The notes under the pieces were generated by a model. That model ran no database searches. It was given only the letters and a program-made list of their open reading frames with translations, and had not been told where the DNA came from. Made by a program: the position numbers and the translations under genes. From contig DEJW01000036.1 in NCBI GenBank assembly GCA_002353585.1, positions 1 through 64,000 of the forward strand: a stretch of DNA of 64,000 nucleotides, read 5' to 3'. The DNA comes from Prevotellaceae bacterium UBA2738. Its GTDB lineage: Bacteria; Bacteroidota; Bacteroidia; Bacteroidales; Bacteroidaceae. Below, one piece after another: positions 62,774 through 64,000 of the stretch; the first letter of the stretch is position 1, and each line of letters starts with the position of its first letter.

Positions 62774-62806
62774 TTTGGGTTGGGTGGTAAGTTTTTCTTA
62801 ACTTTG
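62774..62806 (+). promoter_or_regulatory. Promoter of the BASS transporter gene, probably leaderless
   Basis: TTTG (62774-62777) and TAACTTTG (62799-62806) are separated by 21 bases. The ATG at 62812 follows the -7 box by only 5 bases, so transcription should begin at or next to the start codon. Confidence 0.7.
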
Positions 62807-62811
62807 AACCC

Positions 62812-63669
62812 ATGAATACAATTTGTATTGTTTTACCGATACTCACGGTATTGATGTTTGACCTAGGACTGACACTGAAGCCTCAGGATTTCAAGTTGTT
62901 TATGTATCGCCCAATGCCGATAATGGCTGGGCTGATAGGACAGATAGTGATGCTGCCGCTGATAGCATGGTGTATATGTAATGCGTTTAATATTCCGTCA
63001 CTGTTTGCCATTGGCATTATGCTGATAGCATGCAGTCCTGGTGGCAGTTCGAGCAATGTATTCTCGATGCTGGCAGGCGGCGATGTGGCTCTATCGGTGT
63101 CGCTGACGGCGCTGAGCAGTGTGATAACGCTATTCACCATACCAGCGCTGATGGGCGTGGTGACACAGGCTGTGGGCAATACGACACAGGTGGAGTTGCC
63201 AGTGATGAACCTGCTGATGCAGAACATAGTGCTGATGGCAGTGCCTATAGTGTTAGGTCTGCTGCTGGCTATGGTGCGCCCTGCCACGGCAGAGCGTCTG
63301 CATGGTGTGTTGAAAAGGCTTGCCTTCCCTGCGCTGGTGGTGCTGGTGACGATATTCTTTGTGCAGCACAGAGTAACGATAGTGAGCTCCATAGCCACGC
63401 TGGGCGGAGCAGTGACGATGCTGATACTGGCTACGATGGGATGCGGAGCGGTGTTAGCATGGATTATGCACCTGACGGAGAGAGAACGCAGAACGATAGT
63501 GATAGAGGTGGGTATGCAGAATGCGGCACAGGCTATCACGATAGCTTGCAGCCCCTTTGTGTTTAATAACGAGACGATAGCAGTGCCAGCGATTATCTAT
63601 GCGCTGATGATGAATGTGGTGCTGTTAGGATATGTGGGGGTGATTAGGAGGGAAGAGGGGAGAGTTTAG
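62812..63669 (+). CDS. Bile acid:sodium symporter family transporter (BASS)
   Basis: A 285-residue membrane protein with nine to ten helices. It has BASS signatures: FDLGLTLKPQDFKLFMYRP, LIACSPGGSSSNVFSMLAGG (crossover helix) and the second inverted-repeat half near EVGMQNAAQAITIACSPFVF. Relatives import organic acids or bile salts with Na+. The substrate is unknown. Coupling to the Na+ gradient would fit the Na+-NQR encoded in the same window. Confidence 0.9.
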   Translation: MNTICIVLPILTVLMFDLGLTLKPQDFKLFMYRPMPIMAGLIGQIVMLPLIAWCICNAFNIPSLFAIGIMLIACSPGGSSSNVFSMLAGGDVALSVSLTALSSVITLFTIPALMGVVTQAVGNTTQVELPVMNLLMQNIVLMAVPIVLGLLLAMVRPATAERLHGVLKRLAFPALVVLVTIFFVQHRVTIVSSIATLGGAVTMLILATMGCGAVLAWIMHLTERERRTIVIEVGMQNAAQAITIACSPFVFNNETIAVPAIIYALMMNVVLLGYVGVIRREEGRV

Positions 63670-63720
63670 AGTTGAGAGTTTAGAGTTGAGAGTTGAGAGA
63701 TAATAATTAAAACCACAAAC
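63670..63720. repeat. GAGTTTAGAGTTGA tandem repeat
   Basis: Units of AGAGTTGAGAGTTTAGAG fill the gap before the next gene. Confidence 0.6.
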
Positions 63721-64000
63721 ATGACTATGCGGAAGTATTTTATGACATTATGGCTCAGCCTGCTGGTGGCAGGAGCGTGGGCTGGAGAGTATGACAAGTA
63801 TTACGTGGAGCTGCCTACGGAGGTGGCTCAGGTGACGGTGCCAGAGATACCGCAGAACGTGGTGAGACTGACGGACTGTGGCGGCAAGGGCGACGGAGTG
63901 ACGCTGAACACAGAGGCGTTTAAGGAGGCTACCAAGCGACTGACGGCGATGGGAGGCGGCAAGATTGTGGTAGGCGACGGAGTGTGGCTGACAGGACCTA
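63721..64000 (+). CDS. Secreted GH28-type glycoside hydrolase, N-terminal part
   Basis: The ATG at 63721 opens a frame that runs off the window. Residues 1-20 form a signal peptide (MRKYFMTLWLSLLVAGAWA). The next part contains RLTDCGGKGDGVTLNTEAFK and MGGGKIVVGDGVWLTG, typical of the start of the GH28 polygalacturonase beta-helix fold. Such enzymes act in pectin use in gut Bacteroidetes. The catalytic region lies outside the window. Confidence 0.8.
   Translation, partial: MTMRKYFMTLWLSLLVAGAWAGEYDKYYVELPTEVAQVTVPEIPQNVVRLTDCGGKGDGVTLNTEAFKEATKRLTAMGGGKIVVGDGVWLTGP

Overview
The window looks like chromosomal DNA of a Bacteroidota bacterium, most likely order Bacteroidales and close to Prevotella. 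Four things point there. Promoters repeatedly show TAnnTTTG at -7 with TTTG or TTG about 20 bases upstream. The tmRNA tag reads GENNYALAA. There is a giant SprA of the type IX secretion system. The housekeeping set (Na+-NQR, NrtR-type Nudix regulator, PASTA-RluD-Ddl string, 7TM-HD phosphodiesterase) fits. Names are assigned from motifs and family memory only; no searches were run.

Layout. 1-7,050 is an AT-rich accessory region. It holds a graspetide-type RiPP cluster (precursor, ATP-grasp ligase, GNAT acetyltransferase, radical SAM/SPASM enzyme, 543-aa protein of unknown role), a tiny membrane peptide, an unknown protein, a PD-(D/E)XK nuclease-like protein and the wreck of another. 7,086-13,220 (minus) is the nqrABCDEF operon; a copy of its terminator lies just outside it and a REP-like inverted pair separates nqrE from nqrF. 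13,331-27,104 (minus) carries rpmE2, asnA, nadB-dacB-aroB and ruvA-sprA. 27,250-32,104 (plus) carries an AsmA-like protein, a CE7-like esterase and a GltD-like oxidoreductase. 32,262-40,545 is mostly minus: trigger factor, a single-chain Type IIG restriction-modification enzyme, and a three-gene group of NrtR-like regulator, ADP-ribosylglycohydrolase and an internally duplicated unknown protein. 40,685-41,517 holds a SprT-like protein and ssrA. From 41,985 to 53,596 (plus) a long string runs from PASTA, rluD and ddl through an acyltransferase, three glycosyltransferases, two tandem paralogous membrane proteins and a flippase, suggesting a surface-glycan locus. 53,811-57,579 (minus) has a small acidic protein, cobalamin adenosyltransferase, an unknown protein and a PgpH-like phosphodiesterase. 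57,747-64,000 (plus) has gltX, waaA, comM, a BASS transporter and the start of a secreted GH28 enzyme.

The most unusual signal is a repeat family spread through the core genome. It combines 6-base units of the form GNNAAC (GGGAAC, GTTAAC, GATAAC) with arrays of tiny perfect hairpins joined by TACGATAC. It occurs between genes and also in frame inside conserved genes: nqrA, sprA, the acyltransferase, the cobalamin adenosyltransferase, waaA and comM (twice). A 56-base stretch is identical in the cobalamin adenosyltransferase gene and comM, so two unrelated proteins share the same 18 residues. Many intergenic gaps also carry their own short AT-rich or CTCC-rich tandem repeats. The graspetide cluster is the best candidate for an undescribed biosynthetic system; the coding-insertion repeat family is the best candidate for an undescribed genome-shaping element.
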